A stretch of 13,848 nucleotides of DNA. Origin: Pseudomonadota bacterium (GTDB taxonomy: Bacteria > Pseudomonadota > Alphaproteobacteria > Rhizobiales > Xanthobacteraceae). Numbering within the stretch: the first letter of the stretch is position 1; the number at the start of each line of letters is the position of its first letter. The position numbers and the translations under genes were made by a program. A model generated the notes under the pieces. The model did not search any database, was not told the DNA's origin, and worked only from the letters and a program-made list of their open reading frames with translations. The DNA is taken from positions 1-13,848 of the forward strand of contig JAEZEY010000029.1 of assembly GCA_023432845.1 (NCBI GenBank). The letters are read 5' to 3'. Positions 12,616-13,848 of this stretch are shown piece by piece.

Positions 12616-13848
12616 ATGAACAGACCGCGCAAAGTCCACGTCAAATCCTTCGGCTGCCAGATGAACGTCTACGACTCGCATCGTATGGCGGACACGCTCG
12701 CGCCTGAGGGCTACGTCGAGACGCCGACTGCGGCCGAGGCCGATCTCATCATCCTCAACACCTGCCACATCCGCGAGAAGGCGGTCGACAAGGTCTATTC
12801 CGAGATCGGCCGCATGCGCGAGCTCAAGGACCAGGCCGAACTCGAAGGCCGCCGCATGCTGATCGCGGTCGCCGGCTGCGTCGCGCAGGCCGAAGGCGAG
12901 GAGATCGTGCGCCGCACGGATTCTGTCGATGTCGTGGTCGGTTCGCAGAACTATCACAAGCTGCCGGCGCTAATCGCCCGCGCACTCGACGGCGAAAAAA
13001 TCGTCGACACCGAATTTCCGCTCGAGGACAAGTTCGACGCGCTGGCGCAGCCGTCGCCGCAGGCGATCGCCAAACGCGGCATTTCCGCTTTCGTCACGGT
13101 GCAGGAAGGCTGCGATAAATTCTGCACTTTCTGCGTCGTGCCCTATACGCGCGGCGCCGAGATCTCACGGCCGGTTGCCAAGGTGCTGGCCGATGTCGAG
13201 CGGCTGGCCGCCAATGGCGTGCGCGAAATCTCGCTGATCGGGCAAAACGTCAATGCGTATCACGGCGCCGATTCAAACGGCGATGCCGTCACGCTCGGCG
13301 CCTTGATGAGGCGCATCGCCAAAGTGCCCGGCATCGCGCGGCTGCGCTACATGACCAGCCATCCGCGCGACATGCTCTCGCCGGTCTGCGACGACCTCAT
13401 CGCCGTGCATGCCGACCTGCCCGAACTGATGCCTTACGTGCATCTGCCGGTGCAGGCGGGCTCGGACCGCATCCTCGCGGCGATGAACCGCAAGCACACC
13501 CGCAAAGAATACATGACGGCGATCGCGCGCCTGAGGAAGGCGCGGCCCGACATCGCCTTCACCTCGGATTTCATCGTCGGCTTCCCGGGCGAAACCGAAG
13601 CGGACTTCCGCGAGACTTTGGCGCTCGCCGAAGAGGTCAATTTCGTCATGGCCTACACCTTCAGCTACTCGCCGCGCCCCGGAACCCCGGCTGCGAAGCT
13701 CGAAGACCAGGTGCCGAATGCCGAAAAACACGAGCGTTTGCTGCGCCTGCAGGCCGTGATCGACCGGCAATGGAAGGCGTTTAACGGCTCGTTTGCCGGC
13801 AAAACCATGGAAATTCTTCTCGAAAAGCCCGGAAAACTCACTGGGCAA
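12616..13848 (+). CDS. miaB: tRNA-2-methylthio-N6-dimethylallyladenosine synthase MiaB (3'-truncated by window)
   Basis: 411 codons are visible; the full protein is usually 440-475, so the end of the TRAM domain is missing. MiaB is a radical-SAM methylthiotransferase that converts i6A37 to ms2i6A37 in tRNAs reading UNN codons. The N-terminal MTTase domain (1-145) has cluster ligands C14 (SFGCQMN), C50 (NTCHIRE) and C88 (VAGCVAQ). The radical-SAM core has C166, C170 and C173 (EGCDKFCTFCVVPYTRG, 164-180), followed by IGQNVNAYHG and the HPRD and HLPVQAGSD motifs. The ATG at 12616 gives the usual KVHVKSFGCQMN start; the ribosome site (GGAAAAG) is weak. It is split from the plsC transcript by the oppositely oriented toxin pair. 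Confidence 0.97.
   Translation, partial: MNRPRKVHVKSFGCQMNVYDSHRMADTLAPEGYVETPTAAEADLIILNTCHIREKAVDKVYSEIGRMRELKDQAELEGRRMLIAVAGCVAQAEGEEIVRRTDSVDVVVGSQNYHKLPALIARALDGEKIVDTEFPLEDKFDALAQPSPQAIAKRGISAFVTVQEGCDKFCTFCVVPYTRGAEISRPVAKVLADVERLAANGVREISLIGQNVNAYHGADSNGDAVTLGALMRRIAKVPGIARLRYMTSHPRDMLSPVCDDLIAVHADLPELMPYVHLPVQAGSDRILAAMNRKHTRKEYMTAIARLRKARPDIAFTSDFIVGFPGETEADFRETLALAEEVNFVMAYTFSYSPRPGTPAAKLEDQVPNAEKHERLLRLQAVIDRQWKAFNGSFAGKTMEILLEKPGKLTGQ

Overview
The window reads as a stretch of GC-rich alphaproteobacterial chromosome. It is most likely from the order Hyphomicrobiales (Rhizobiales), near Bradyrhizobium, Rhodopseudomonas or Pseudolabrys. This rests on the codon bias, on the Fur/Mur protein without zinc cysteines, on the gene order nfuA-tsaB-rimI-fur/mur-plsC with miaB nearby, and on a Bradyrhizobiaceae-style palindromic intergenic repeat. 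It is inference from protein character and remembered gene order, not from a database search.

Left third (1-5081, all minus strand): the 3'-truncated alpha subunit of a Rieske ring-hydroxylating oxygenase; a 121-residue protein resembling a degenerate GIY-YIG domain, closed by a clear intrinsic terminator; an exported metallo-beta-lactamase-fold protein with altered metal motifs; an anchored coiled-coil protein of unknown function; an adenosine kinase-like PfkB kinase; and a 38-residue single-span membrane microprotein upstream of the kinase.

Centre and right (5270-11318, all plus strand): trpS, a universal stress protein, a WYL-domain regulator with its probable VOC-family partner, then nfuA, tsaB, rimI, fur/mur and plsC. 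tsaB and rimI overlap by ATGA, and the stretch from rimI to plsC is nearly gapless. A 96-bp MITE-like double-hairpin repeat separates nfuA from tsaB. miaB (12616 to the right edge) resumes the same strand. The block is thematically coherent: NfuA delivers Fe-S clusters, MiaB is an Fe-S enzyme that modifies tRNA position 37, TsaB also serves position-37 modification, and the Fur-family protein is a metal sensor.

Between plsC and miaB, on the opposite strand, sits an Xre/MbcA-type antitoxin and RES-domain toxin pair with its own promoter and an operator-like palindrome over the -10. This is the clearest accessory module. The toxin is unusual because two serine positions I expect in the RES fold are Ala and Gly. 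No CRISPR array, transposase, rRNA or tRNA was found. I do not see a wholly new multi-gene system. The most under-described items are the 38-residue microprotein, the coiled-coil envelope protein, the MBL protein with two replaced metal aspartates, and the divergent RES toxin.
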